Assembly: GCA_036345935.2 (NCBI GenBank)
Contig: JADWOT020001131.1
Location: 1-64,000, forward strand
DNA length: 64,000 nt
Direction: 5' to 3'
Origin: Taenia hydatigena
Lineage: Eukaryota; Platyhelminthes; Cestoda; Cyclophyllidea; Taeniidae
Positions 24,205-36,849 of the stretch are shown piece after piece. The position numbers were made by a program, and so were the translations under genes. The notes below the pieces were generated by a model. That model saw only the letters and a list, made by a program, of their open reading frames with translations. It did not search any database and was not told the origin of the DNA. The stretch's first letter is position 1. Every line of letters begins with the position of its first letter.

Positions 24205-24333
24205 GGATGGTATACTAAAGACGTTGTTGTCAGAGTTTAAACTGAGCTTCCCATTGCCAAAAGCACAAGCTAACTCTTCGATTTCCACTTGAACGTGGCA
24301 TGTTTGCTCGCAGAATTTTGTGACGAAAATCAA
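24205..24333 (-). CDS. candidate exon, unknown product
   Basis: A minus-strand frame reading KFCEQTCHVQVEIEELACAF and on to NVFSIPSMSQK is protein-like, with three Cys early. The frame stays open to 23968 (121 codons), but the later part is less convincing. A possible donor (ttta/gtatac) lies near 24212 and the acceptor is weak. No domain was recognised. Confidence 0.2.
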
Positions 24334-24339
24334 AACAGT

Positions 24340-26430
24340 TTTTTAAATGCCCGCACTGAGACTGTATCTAACAATCACTACGTAAGCAAAGGCTGGGCAC
24401 TGCGTCATTTGCGTGCAATTTATGCATTTTCCGGTCTCTAAGATACTTATTGCACCATTCCGCTGTGACACTTGCTCCGAATGAGGAAGAAAATAAAGAC
24501 AACCTGAAGGGGTAGTAGTAAGGCAGACATACTAGACGTGGTTGCTGCTTTTGAGGAAAGTGGACACAGAAAGAAATGTCTTTGTCACAATTTTCTAATA
24601 TATAGCGGCGAGAGTGCCAATGCATCCATGAATTAGAAAAGGTCATCTTGGCTTTGCTGTAATGAAGTTGGCCTCAGAAAACAGAAGGGTGCTCATCCAG
24701 CACTGCTCCATTGCACACACGACGAAGTGAGTTCTCATAAATGCGTGCTTTACTAAGCGAATCTCTTGACCAGAATTAACTCACTGAGTGGAATTTCCTG
24801 TGTAAAGGATGATAACACGACTGCTAGTCTTGATTCACAGAGTAACTTGCAAGCTAGTCGACTATGTTGGCGCCGTATTTTTGATGCATTTCTTAGGCTT
24901 ATGAATACAAATTCACCTTGTTGGCCTCTTTTAACTAACCCTGCTACTTTTCTGGCTCTGATTTGACTTTGTTCACTGCGCTTTCATTAACCAGATATGA
25001 AGAGACCACTCACTGAGGCTACTCCTTTTCCCAACCCTAACCAAGAAATCCACTGGCAGGACTGCTTATCGTCAATTTTGACACGAAGCTTGTTAAAGGA
25101 GTACTACACATGGGGCAAAGAGAAAAGGATGTGTCTCAGGAATGAATGTGCGTGCTGAATGGAAGTTAAACGAGGCTTTTAGATTGACTTTCTTCCAGAT
25201 TTTGATACAAAGTTATTAATATTGACTCGCTGATTTGCTCAAAGCTGTGAAACGCCATAAGACGATTATAAATGCGTTGCCACAGGTTACAAGCAATTTG
25301 CCTAAGTATATGTGAGTAGAGTGAGAGGTTGTGGCTCTACAAAAATATATAAATGCAAAAACAAAGAAAAGGATAAAAAAGAAATAAATAATTCTTGTCG
25401 ATACCGATGGGGTGATGTGGTTTGTGCATCAGCCACTTAGGTTGGGGCCATTTTATTCTTTCTTGAGTAGTGCCAATGAAGGGCTTGTAGTACTCTTGAT
25501 GTAATCTAAGAAAGCTACAGGTCAAACCGTTGGATTACTATTGCCAGACTAATGTTCAATTGGTGATGCGGCACTGTTGGCTCATTTGATATTGCTTCAA
25601 GGGGTCTATGCCCTGCTTTACCGTTTGGAAGTGTAAACAAGAGAAGGAGAAAAAGCGACTTGAGACCATCACTAAACCAGCTGGGCAGCATAATTTTAAT
25701 TTCTAATGTGTAAGATAGTGATCTCTATCCTCCGGCCCATCAATGACTTGTACCCCTCTCAACTTTGAAGGCAAATGGCTTTTGATGTTACGGGCCTTAA
25801 ACACTTCAAACGCTACAGTTTTCCTTCCGAAAGGAGGTGATAGGTCTGAATCTACATCTCGGTTAGCACCTTGTCTTAGTTAGGCATGGTAACGTTTAAC
25901 GTTTGACAGCCGATGACACGAAACGTAGACCTCACACTTCTGCTAATCGCAGACGGAGCTAAAGGGCTTTCTCGCACACCCACTAAAGAAAATGTATTCT
26001 AAGGACAAGGTAAAGACCCCCATGTACTTTTAACTAAGCTAAAAATGCTCCTCTTTACGCTGCGTCAATTTGTTGTTGCATCTTACTAAATATGGACAAT
26101 TGCATCACCTGGCAGAAAACCACTCTCCCGGTGGTCATGCGTCATAGATTTTCCACTTGTCCCAAAAACGATGAGGCGTATTTACTACCAAACATTGCGT
26201 GGACGATTTGCTAAGCTGTAAAGCATTCTGAAGCATGTGGGATACGATATTTTAATGAGGGATCGATTCCAAGTGAACTCTACAAGCAGCTGCATAAATA
26301 CACACCATTCGTCATTTCCATAAACCAAAGTGACATCACTACTGAAGCTCATCAGAAGCACTAACTCTCTTCCCGCTTGAAACCGATTCACACTTGCTTG
26401 ACAATAGGCTTTTAGCTATGGGCATGATGC
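24340..26430. other. no supported gene
   Basis: Short open frames on both strands (24368-24646 minus, 24766-24966 plus, 26185-26391 minus) without clear splice support. Confidence 0.3.
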
Positions 26431-26433
26431 ACA

Positions 26434-26648
26434 TTAAGCAAGAGGTAAAAGTGTGCTATATCAAATCCAGCAGTTTGATACTCTCACTCTTATTACTATC
26501 CATGTCTTCTCCCCATCGCAATTTGCAGTCTCGTGTAAGTAGGGCCCACAAAATAGGCAAAAATAATAAGGAGAACGGCGGCACTATAGTACCGCAATGC
26601 TCCAACATTTCAACGGAATGTGAAAGGCTAAACTGTTCAGCTTCCTAG
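26434..26648 (+). CDS. candidate small secreted protein or 3' exon
   Basis: From ATG codons near 26419-26430 the frame gives a lysine-containing start, a hydrophobic run (SSSLILSLLLLSMSS) that could be a signal peptide, and a polar C-terminus with three Cys (CSNISTECERLNC) before TAG. An acceptor (cgcaatttgcag) lies inside the frame, so the C-terminal part could instead be a separate last exon. No homologue was recognised. Confidence 0.25.
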
Positions 26649-29240
26649 TCACATAAAAATAACTGCTTATTTGGATCGGAGAGAAGTTAAGAATTGGACT
26701 GATGGTTGAACCTCAGGTGATCTCAAGGGGAGGCTGCACACGACTCGAGCTCACAACCATTCGAGCTGTATGTAAGCAGAACAAATCCATAGACACGCAA
26801 AAGGTGTCTAAATTAAACCTTTCGTAGGATACCTGCAAACATTTCTCTTCCACATGATTCCCTTAGTCAGAAATCTTGCCATCAATGCATCCCGTTTTTT
26901 TCCCCTTACACGTAAAAAGCAGCCATAGGATTTAAAGTGAAAAATTCTTTCCTTCAAGCAAGCCATGCAAAACCACATCTCTTGCGTGGACCCCATTAAC
27001 GAACACCATCATATAGGTAGCTCCACTCAAATCCACTTAAAACCCAGGTGCACCGGGAATTTCATATTCTACTTCAGCAACTGCCAAGCAAATGTTTGGA
27101 CAAGTGATGCAAGCGAATATCTGGGTCCCTTCAGGCCAACAAAATCCAGTTTAGCCTCATCGTCCGCCTTAATATAAATTCAGTTCTATGTCTTGTGATT
27201 AGCCGCCAACAAGTAAGGTCGACAGTTGGCGTGGTAGAGATAAGACCAACTCGTCTAATATAAACGAACCAACTAGACATTTGTTCTATTTTAGCCCCCT
27301 TACTCACCCCTACTTTACCATGTTTAATCCTGAACCAAGCAAAACAGCATTTCTCGGGTTCCCATTCCTCTGGCTTTCCAAATTCACTAAGATCTTACAA
27401 GTTTGATTTAAAAGGACCACCATTGTGCAAAGTCCTTGACGCACACCACGAAAATGCAAGGACGATGATGTAGAGTAACTTGTGAATGACGCCAATAAGA
27501 ATGCTTGCAAAGTTAGTGCAGTCGCAGGTTAAGTAACGACCCATCTTTCGACTAAAGGATTTTGGCACGATGAATGGCACGAATTCTATTACGTCGTCAA
27601 CGAAGCCATTTCATACAGAACAATCAAATCCTTTACTCTAAGGCGGGATTTTAGGTTCCACTAAAGTTGGACCAGGATCGAGAGCTCAGTTCTAACACCC
27701 CCACAGTCATCTTGAGCCATGCAACATTAACTAAATATGGTAGCCTTGTTCTAGTACAAGAAGTCTTTGCATATTCTACTATAGTAACATGAGCATGGAT
27801 GTTTGCCTTCCTTAAAAAGGCAACTTCTTCAATCTACTGAAGAATAATTGAAGCAAATTTAAAGCATATTTGTTTGTTGTCGGAAATAAAAAAAACAACA
27901 TCAGAGAAGTGCGGCAATCCTCGACACCTTGTCATCCACTCGAGAAACTCATCTACGAAAAATTATTGGCCTACCTCCCTAATTCAACGCAACGTCCAAA
28001 CCAAGGTAATCTGGAATGGCATATTTACACTTGGAACTTCGTTGTGGCAGTCAAAAATCCTTTGTTTGTCAGCACGTTAGGTTAATCAAGAAAATTAGCA
28101 ACTTCCAATGAACCTCGTGGAACTTACATCATCTTGTAAATCCAGCGATACTCGACGTGAATCTCCACATTTGCGACTTCTAATCGATTAACAAATAAAT
28201 AAAAAAGCGGCACAAATAGTCACTTAACTAAAGTAGCATGTTAAGGTAGCAGATAAGGTGATTGGTCGCACACCCTAGTGCTCAAAACGCCATAAAAATT
28301 CGAAACTGACGAAATCGACTACCTACTGTGCTAAATCCACTACTCAAACGGAAGTACACACTATGATTTTCATTACACACAAAAGTAGATGCGCTACTAC
28401 AAAGTCCAGTCCACAACGCACGGCTAAAAACACAGCGACAGAAGTGCTAATTAGTACCCACAAGACGGGAAGAAAGACGAGGCATTAATCAATGACCACT
28501 AATAATAAATAGAGACCCAATTACGCCGACCAAGGAACCGCAAGCGCTAACAGACAACCCACACAAACGCAGCTCGCGCTTACTGTCTTCTGAATTGAGT
28601 TCAAGTAAATATTAGCCCACCGTATAAAGCAGAACCTCTAAATTTATTTTCAACCATTTTGATTTGCAAATTCTGCCATTTTATTCTGCTACTGTTTGGC
28701 CCGATCGCTGGTGTTTAAGCACTGCAAACTCTCAAAGCTCAGAGTGCGTTATCCTAACACATGGGAATTCAAAAAATGATTTGACATTTCGACACGACTT
28801 TTAAAAATTTAATGATAAACTTTTAGAAGCTCTATTTGGCATGATATATTTTTCTGTCTATGCTTATCGGATGACGCACAAAGTCATAGCAGAGAGCCAG
28901 CCTACTCCAAATGAGCGTGTCCTTTGTCAAGTGTGTGGAGGATGGCTTGCATGTTTGGTAAACGAACCTGGTGTACAGGTACGCGTGCAACTAGCCACCG
29001 ATCATTTGATTATCAGACCACTTTTTCAATACGGTCGTCTTTGTAGACAGTTTCGCCTTCCTTTACTCCTCCCTTCTTCTACTCTCGCTATAAGAAGATT
29101 GAGTAGTGCGAGCTATCTTTGATAAAACACAGGGCGGATATGTGATGACAGGGCTAAAATAATCACGACTCAGAGGACTCAGGCTTGGGACAGCTATCAC
29201 GTGCGTCAACGACCAGGTTAAAATTGCCATCCTGCCTCTC
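26649..29240. other. no supported gene
   Basis: A minus-strand CxxC fragment near 26910-26985 (FCMACLKERIFHF) with a possible donor, and a plus-strand CQVCGGWLAC fragment near 28930, hint at isolated zinc-binding exons, but neither has a full motif. The rest is AT-rich and without exons I would defend. Confidence 0.3.
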
Positions 29241-29249
29241 GCCTACAAA

Positions 29250-30340
29250 GCGCAGGTAAAGGACATAAGTATTACACAGCCACCGGGTGGTTTTCTTTCT
29301 TTGACAGTTGCGCAGGCTTCAACCTCATGACAGACCATCGAGGAACCTTTGTGAGGTTGCATCCTATTGTTATGGAAAGTTGTTGGTTGGGTACAGAGTC
29401 TGTCTCTCCTCCACGGGTGGTAAAATTTGCGATGCGTCCTGGACGGATGAACCGAGACGTCCTTCGTGGTAGACAGTAGGTTGACTGCGCTTGTCGTAGT
29501 ATTTCTTTTGTTTATTATAAGACATTTACAAGTGCCGCTAAGTAAAATACAACACATTTTTATTGCTTCTCCTGGGCGCAGTCCGTACTCCGGGAGCATT
29601 GTCGGTTGCCACTTCCTTGCTGGGTGAGAAGATTTTGGCGAGAATCTCATTTTATAGGCTGTGAAAACCTAGCACGGGAAAACGCCAGGCGATGCGTGGA
29701 CTGCAGCTTCATACGCAAGAAGAGCGCATCCCAGGCTTAGATCACGATCTTTAAGCCATGCCTCCTTGGTAAAAGTCTTTTGTAGCCCCATCAGAGAGCG
29801 ACTCGTTCTCTCTATCCACAAGCTGTTCTGCAGATCTCCGGGTGTCGTGCGCGCCTTTGCGATTCCAAGGGTCCTTCGTAGTTCAGTAAAGAGTCGGCAT
29901 TCGAAATTAGGACTTTGATTGCTATGGACTGATTCAGGCTCTCCATTTTGACAGATCCAAATATGGAAGGAGATTGGCACGACTATCTCAGCGTCTTGAG
30001 AATTCATGATTCCCGCTTTGGCTACTTCCGTGAAGTAGTCAACCATAACCAGAATATGTCGGTTTCGTTTCTCGGTAAGTGGCAGAGGACCCATAATATT
30101 TATACACACTCTCGCTCGGGAATTTCGTAGGCATGGGGTGGAGAGGTGCGAGGGTTCGGTAGTGAGGTTTCTTGAAACTGCTGCAAATAATGCAGGTTCC
30201 ACAGGAGTTTTGCACGTCTAGGGTAAGAAAGGACCCCCAGTTTCATTTGCACGAGACCCTTACCATCTATTTATGCCCAAATGACCCAATCATTCGCGCA
30301 ACACTTGAGGGACTATTCGTGTCAGAGAACGTGGAACAAC
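29250..30340 (-). mobile_element. Ty3/gypsy retrotransposon remnant (integrase region), inactive
   Basis: In minus-strand order: a degenerate zinc-binding N-terminal domain keeping CGTCIICSSFKKPH (near 30190-30160), then the integrase core in the frame 29669-30202 (NIMGPLPL, HILVMVDYF, WICQNG.PES.HS, PNFE, TTPG, ERT.RSL), then a post-core region at 29650-29300 (PARKWQPTM, KKYYDKRSQPTVYHEG, RKFYHPWRR). At least three frame changes separate these. Both catalytic Asp positions are Asn (before IMGPL and in HSNQ), while the Glu of the WIERT box remains 36 residues after the second, the usual D-x35-E spacing. Gag, protease, reverse transcriptase and LTRs were not recognised in the flanks, so this is a 5'-truncated or deeply decayed copy. 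Such elements are abundant in flatworms. Confidence 0.85.
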
Positions 30341-30344
30341 TAGG

Positions 30345-32015
30345 TGCCTAGGAGACGAGGAAACTTCTTGCGACCATCGAACATCCTCCTCGAGGAAGAG
30401 TTTTGTCCACTTTTGCCAATCCTCTCCTTTGACTTATTTCTCCTTCCGTTCATAATGACTGCAATAATTGATATCTGACGGGCTTCAGAGATCTTAGGTT
30501 GGATAGCAATTCTCCCTTGCAAAAGTGCGTTGGATCTATTCGGTGGATTATGTAGTCGTAGTCGTAATGCCTATACTCATTGCCTAAAAATCTTATTCAG
30601 CTGATAAAACAATCCATACCTCGTCGGCACAGCATCACCTACTTATGCAGGCAGGATGCGTTTGCATTGGATACTTATTTGTTGGGTATTGCTTAACGAA
30701 CGCCATTTTGGTGCTTTTAGCCGACACATACGTTCCTAATGCGACATCGCATGGTGGTGAAGCCTATGATTAGACGAGCGTGTTTAAATCATTAAAGTTT
30801 GATGCGATCTAATGTGGATAGGGAGCGTTCGTAGGAATCCATTTGCTCCTTTTGACATCTCCGTGTGCCTCCATTTGAGGGTAGAAAATCAAAATGTAGA
30901 CGAATGATAACTTCTACTATGGGTTACCCATGCAGGGAATAGCCTTATTGGAGACGTCAAGTCAGCTGCATACATTTGGAGCCGTTTTAAGTTGCAGATC
31001 AGTGAAGTCACATTGTGGGCTATCTTATGCTTACATTGTTAACACCGTGTAAGATTATTAGTGATACGTGAATTGACTAAATAGAATGCAATGAAAATAA
31101 GACTTAACCGAATGTGGAAAGAATATAGGAGCGGAGCATACAGAGGTGTCTGGAGCCTGCCATTGTCAGAATGCGCTAGCGTGGATTGGCTGTGTAACCA
31201 AGGTGTCGGATGTCAACGCTTTGGTTCAAAGTCACGTACTCACCATGCATACATGATTTATTGCTACCATCCCACAAAAGTGCTGTGAACTAGGGTCACA
31301 AAGCTTTTCACACACAGCAATACCTCATTGCGACGATGACATCGATACCATTGCCTTTATACTGCTAATGACCACCCGAAGCGTCAGCTTTATTGCGCAC
31401 CTAATTTCAACAAATATGCAAAGTGGCATTAAAATACAGTCAGTTTCTGAAAACAAGTTTTGCACCAACTGGCTTTTTTAATAATTAAAGTAATGCCCTG
31501 CTATCCCCCCGTCGTGTCATGCCTCATTCCACAACCATCCATCAGCCACTTGCGCCCACTCATCCACACATTCACGCTGTCAGTTTTGCTGTGGTGTGAG
31601 TACACGACGCTAAGACAGGTAGTTGCTAAGGCAATGGAAAACGGTAGGGCCGGGGTGATGAGGCAGGCATAATTCACCTGGTTCAAAATGCGACTGCACC
31701 GACTTCTAAGCTACAAGAACTGCTAGATAATTTTCTTCCAGTCTTTCCTTGTCCAATGTTGCAATACGCTACCTTACTAAATTGCATTTTAACTATCACT
31801 CAAGTCACTTAATGTCTAACCATAGCATAGCACAACATATGGTCGAGGGACAGAGGTTAGCAACGAGGATAAGTTAGGAAAGTTAGGGAGAGTAAGGAGG
31901 CCATGAACATTACAGTATGGAAGTGTGTAAGGAAATAAATAAGCAAGGGATGTTGAAAAGGGGTTGAAGGAAAAAGGAGGGATGTGACGACAGTTACCAC
32001 TTCTATTCATAGGCT
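30345..32015. other. no supported gene
   Basis: Upstream side (minus sense) of the Ty3/gypsy remnant. Reverse transcriptase or RNase H motifs were looked for and not seen. Short open frames only (31091-31288 plus, 31460-31672 plus). Confidence 0.35.
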
Positions 32016-32019
32016 TTGT

Positions 32020-32105
32020 ATCCCTGATGGGATCTCAACCCGGAATCCTCTGATCCGAAGCTAGATTTCTCGTCCATCAGGTCACAAGGCCACTTCCTTT
32101 CCCTT
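32020..32105 (-). repeat. possible tRNA-derived SINE remnant
   Basis: On the minus strand a segment starting gtggccttgtgacc resembles a pol III A box. About 45 bases later comes ccgggttgagatccc, close to the B box GGTTCGANTCC with three mismatches. Spacing and order fit a tRNA-like SINE head, but the cloverleaf does not fold and no second copy was confirmed in the window. Confidence 0.3.
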
Positions 32106-32740
32106 TGGTCATTATTTTTCTTGCTAAAATCGGGCAGCTTACCTCCATTATTTATCAGTTCATTCTTTGTACACATTTTAAAGGTAACAACGGCTCTGCA
32201 ATGTAAACTACTTCTGCTTCTAGGCAATGCCGTCGTCAGCGTTTGTGGCTGTGCTGCGGCAGACGTGATGCAACGTTGTTGACGTTTTGACGGTCATCCA
32301 CCAAGTATAACAAAGGTCTGGTAAAAATACGCTTGCACATCTATAATGCGGTTGCAATAATCGCATGTAGACAAGAGCTGCACACACTAAATTGCAATTA
32401 TAGGAACATCCTCAGCCATCAGGGGAGATCGCGCGTTACCACGCTTTGAATTCTCAATGTAAATAGGGCGCTCTATTGAGACCAATTGCTATCAGTAAGC
32501 AGAACTCATGAACTCATTTATAATTTTGTCTGCTGATTGACCGAAAACAGTTGACTGTTAATTCACATTTGCTTGTAAAATAACTGGGAAAGGTTGAGGA
32601 CTTAAGGTTAAAATGGAGGAGCAAAGCGCAAAATTATGGTGACTAAAAGTTAACCAAATGGAATGAGCAAGCAGGTATTTATAAAGAGAATGCTATTGAT
32701 AAAATGTTTTTTGAAAGAATAAAGCGTGAGGCAGCACGTT

Positions 32741-32746
32741 TTTATT
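32741..32746 (-). promoter_or_regulatory. poly(A) signal AATAAA
   Basis: AATAAA on the minus strand about ten bases after the TAA that closes the exon 32757-32948. Short 3' spacing like this is common in compact flatworm genes. Confidence 0.5.
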
Positions 32747-32756
32747 ACAAAGCAAT

Positions 32757-33470
32757 TTAATGGCTGAGCTTGACCGAATGGTCAGGTTTGCCATTTAGAC
32801 CAGCGTTAAGGGGGTCATAGTATCGACACTTTAGATTATTAGCTAAAAGCTCATCAACCCAAAACACTCTTCGACACATCTCACTGAATGCACCGCACCA
32901 GAACGTCACAGAGGTCTGTTTAAACTCATCGGTTTCGCTAAGAAATGCCTGCATCTATGATCGAAAGACTGAGATGCTAGCAATGCAAGTCAGGATTGCA
33001 GAGAAAATATATTCATTGGCTGTTTTTACCATATTTATGCATCACATATTTAAACAGCAGTTCCACAAACTATGCGTGCCAATTATGCCCTAAAATATCC
33101 TGACTCTAGTACTTGATATCTTCTTTTGTGTCTTAAAGCATACCCTCACCAAAAATACAACTTCCTTGAGCTTGCTGGACATCGATTTAATAGCATCGGC
33201 GATGCACTTTGAGCCCGACAATACGTCTTGGCTTAAGTTGCACATGCACTTCCAAAAAGCTTGCACAGCTGCTTTCCTTAAAATATTAGTGTAAATGCAT
33301 TCATATTACTTCAGATAGCGCCGTCAAGTCACTGCTGACTCGACTGCCATTGCCTAATATAATAGAGTAATGCAGTCTTAAGCTGCGCGACTAAGTACAG
33401 TGTCACCCAAGAATGCGCCAACACGGATCCGCATAGCACAGACCCGATGGTGGAACAAAGTTAGAGATTT
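32757..33470 (-). CDS. unrecognised gene, last three exons
   Basis: Minus-strand exons 33470-33407, 33276-33150 and 32948-32757 are joined by introns of 130 and 201 bases. Acceptors are cagtacgcag, aatattttaag and catagatgcag; donors are cttgg/gtgaca and ttttg/gtgagg. Phases agree at both junctions (2, then 0). Exon 1 reads ISNFVPPSGLCYADPCWRIL. Exon 2 reads AAVQAFWKCMCNLSQDV, then a Ser/Lys-rich helix-like stretch. Exon 3 reads FLSETDEFKQTSVTF, then EMCRRVFWVDELLANN, and ends KLSH before TAA, with AATAAA just after. The peptide looks helical and contains several Cys. Exon 2 recalls weakly the helical IMD/BAR type of domain, but this is not enough to name it. Upstream exons were not found; the repeat arm at 33.7 kb lies in that direction. 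Confidence 0.5.
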
Positions 33471-33739
33471 CTGCGTACTGTATTCATTGGAGTTTGCCTT
33501 CAATAATTTCAGCTCATCTCGGACCCTTCTAATTCACTCTCTCCTCCCAATGTCCTCTCATAAATAAAGGTGTGCATTTAGAATGCGCAAAATGCAGGAG
33601 CAGAGACACACTTTTCCGTTATTTTTCTTAATCAGTAAGTTCATTAAGTCAAGAGCCAAACTTAAACATTCAATATATAGAGTTAACACCATGTGGGAAT
33701 AGTGGTATTTAAGCTCCGCGAAATTCCGAATTTTCATCT

Positions 33740-34910
33740 CTCGCCTTTACATGTCAACAACACATTTCATCACCCCTCTCTTTATCCACAGTCTCCTCCC
33801 TAATCTCCACCAACTTTCGCTCATTTTGACTTCTCGCCTTTCCTTCCTTCAGTCCATTTCTCCTCACATGCCCCTCTCCTTCCATCACTCCCTTACTTAC
33901 TGGTCATCTCCCTCATTCATCCGATTGCCTATTCACTAATCTATCCCTCCTGCCTTTCTCATTTAATATGCCAAATCACGTCATCTGCACTTCCTCCATC
34001 CTCATTCTCTGAACGCTAGCACTAAGCGCAATAAAAATGCGAATGTTTGCGCATTTACCACTGCAATGTTGGCATCAGCGCTTCAAGAAATGCAAATATC
34101 AGCGGATTCGTGGGGCCGCGGCTCATGACAGCGACACCTCCACGACCACCAGATCTGCTGCCACCAACATTAACACTATCACCTCAACTTGTTCTACTCA
34201 ATTAAATGTAGTAGCATGCACAACATATTCCACGCATTGGAGGGCAGCGAAGGGGATGAGACGCAAAGGCGTTTCATTGTGTGTGATGCCAAAAATGCAT
34301 AGAGAAGGAGGTAGATGGATTGAAGCAGGGGACGAAATGAAGAGAATCGTAGACAGGTGGAGTGCAATAGAATGTACCAGTGGCGCAGCATGTACTGCAG
34401 CCGTCACCGGTGCTCGAGCTAACCCGGCACGATGTAGTATAAACCTGTGGTGTGACAGAACTCATAGGTTACTACGCCTTGCGACCGCTGGTGTCTGCAA
34501 CATCAGTTGGATGGACATGATATAATTTTTGGGAGGTAATCAAACATCCGCAGTAGAACACTAACCCTTCGTAACTACACTGCTACGATCTGATTCATAT
34601 GCGGTGAAATGCGCTTAGCAAATTTATCCTACCATTGATCAAAGGCGGGTTTAACTACGGAATGTGCCGCAGCATGATCCCATCGGTCGTGTGCATATAC
34701 AACCCTTCGAATCGTGGAGGTATCTTCAGTGCCGTACTGCTTGTAGTGTATTTCAGGTCTACGGAACCGTTCTGGAAAACAAATTCTCATGTTACGAGTG
34801 GCTCTTATTCTCTGGGCGATTAATTATTTCTCTTCTAACCAGCTGTGAGCATCGCCAGTAGGCATGGGCTCAATAAATGACGCTTTTTTGCATTGAATGC
34901 TGGGATGTTT
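33740..34910 (+). repeat. inverted repeat 2, left arm
   Basis: Matches the reverse complement of 36850-37965 at roughly 75-80 percent by eye over more than 1 kb. Anchor blocks include actcccttacttact, gccaaatcacgtcat, ccactgcaatg.tggcatcag, attccacgcatt, gtagatggattga, cgtaactacactg and gattaattatttc. The outer end is CT-rich with tcattcatcc-like words. A 162-codon frame (34037-34525) and several minus-strand frames lie inside the repeat and are not conserved as proteins, so they are not called as genes. Confidence 0.8.
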
Positions 34911-34929
34911 TGAAGGTGGCTGGAGAGGA

Positions 34930-36845
34930 TAATCTGAGAATTTTATGGTCAAAGTTTATGGTGAAAGGGTAGATTTACTTGCTGCGTTATTTCGCATAAC
35001 GCAGTAGAAGTGGGTCAAATACACCAGACAGGGATGAGAGCAACGGAGCGCTCGAAATCAAGGCATTAGAAATGGATTGTGTTAAATCGCTCCCTTAGGG
35101 TACCAGTTCGAGCAAAAGCCGCAATGAATCCCGACGCTGGCCTTCTCCCCTTTAAATAGCAATCAACATCGCAGCTAGGTTGCACGCAATCAGTACCTTT
35201 ATGAGCCGGAGTTGTGGGCTGTCGGGGTAATGAGGACAGTTAAGTGGTAGGACGTCTCAGCTGTAGCATTTAAATGAACTGTATAGCTCTTTACGCTAGC
35301 TGACAGCCTGCCGGTTCGGAAGGGCTTCATTAAATCGGCACACGGATAGTAGAAGACGCGTCGATGAAGATGGAGCCTAAAAAAAGGAAAGCTTGCTTGT
35401 AAATATGAGATCTGCTGCTTAATTGCGTGGTAGCTTGTGATATCGCGTCATTGGCGCAATGGTCCTTCAAGCTTATTATTTTTAATGTTAAGAGGAAAAA
35501 TGTTCAATCAGCTGCATCTTTTGTTTGTTGTGAGGAGTTCTCGAGGCAGTTGGTGAGGAATGTGATGTATTATGAAGATGGGCACTCGCTCTTGAAAGCG
35601 CGGTAGCCTATTTTATCTCGATGCTAGGAATTAAATTCAGCGGAATGGAATGGAAACCAAAAAGGAAATAAGATATGCGAGAAAAGTTGCGTGCTAACAC
35701 TAACGCGGGAAAAGGACTTGTCTTCCTATGAGCAATGTTGTGGCGAATGCCTCGAGGATCGGTGACTAACTAAATCGCATGCACATCAAGCATTGCCTTT
35801 TTTGTTAGTGTAGTGATTATCAAGTAGAACTCTGCTGTAAGCATTGTGAAAAATTTTACTACTTCAGCAGTTGTGGCAAAACTTCAGGAAATTTTCATGT
35901 CAATTCCGAATGTAAAATGACAATTTGCTTGTGCCATGTGGTATTGAGTAACCCTAGTTCCACCTCAAAGTTGGCAATGACTTTAGTATGCCGTTCTTGT
36001 TCCAACTAGCGTGCTTTTCTTCAAAGCCCTTCTTTCTCCTTACACCATTGCCATTCCGATACATCGTATATGTTCGGCTGTAGGTCTCCACGCATCCTTT
36101 TGTATTTTTTATTAGCACGGAAGCCTACAGATGCATGATGTGTCCCGCGTCGTTTGAGAACATCAACTTATACTGAGTCCGCCTATTTCGCCAGCATCAA
36201 AGCAGGCATAATTCAATTTTTTAAATTAAAACCTACTTAGTAAATCGTTAGCTTTGCATATGAACATACTTATATATGATGTGTGGATAGGCAGCGCCAC
36301 CTTGCACTGTATCATCTTGGCTGGTTGTTAGATTTTATTTTCATTTATATTTGTTTCCCGACTGGCATACGCCCTTTTGCCTACTTTTTCGTCACCCCCA
36401 TTTTCGTAGGTACCACTCATGTCTCATTACTTGGCCTACTCAGCACCACTTCTACATCTTCTTTCTCTGCATTCTTAATAATCACCACAGCGCAATAGCC
36501 TGGTAAGTGCCTTATTGACGGGTGAATGGGCTGAATTGCATGTACAAGCGGCAGTGCTGATTCTTTACATATGCGGTGGTTGTTAAGTACAGACCAAATA
36601 TGGACGCTGAAAAAAAACATATCCAGGCTCGTCGTGGACTTCTGCTGATTTTGTCTCGGTTTCCATTGGGCATAATGACTTGCATGCGTAGCCTCAGTTC
36701 ACCCTCAAAATACTGAGGCCTTTAGCACACCAACTTCGTCTAGAAAATGTCAAAATTTCACAACTCTATCCTTAGTTCGCACGCAGCAGTCATTTCAGTG
36801 CTTTATAAATCGCCGAACTTTCACCTCTATTCCTCAATGACTTGA
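34930..36845. other. spacer between inverted repeat arms
   Basis: About 1.9 kb between the arms. It has no long open frame or recognised transposase. A 71-codon plus-strand frame (36283-36498) is hydrophobic and Thr/Ser-rich and is probably chance. Confidence 0.4.
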
Positions 36846-36849
36846 TAGA

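Noticed and set aside
28920..28975. CQVCGGWLAC as a nuclear-receptor zinc finger start
   Set aside because: The residues after the first Cys pair do not follow the receptor DNA-binding domain pattern, and the rest of the domain is missing.
34037..34525. 162-codon open frame
   Set aside because: Lies in the left arm of inverted repeat 2, and the frame is not kept in the right arm.
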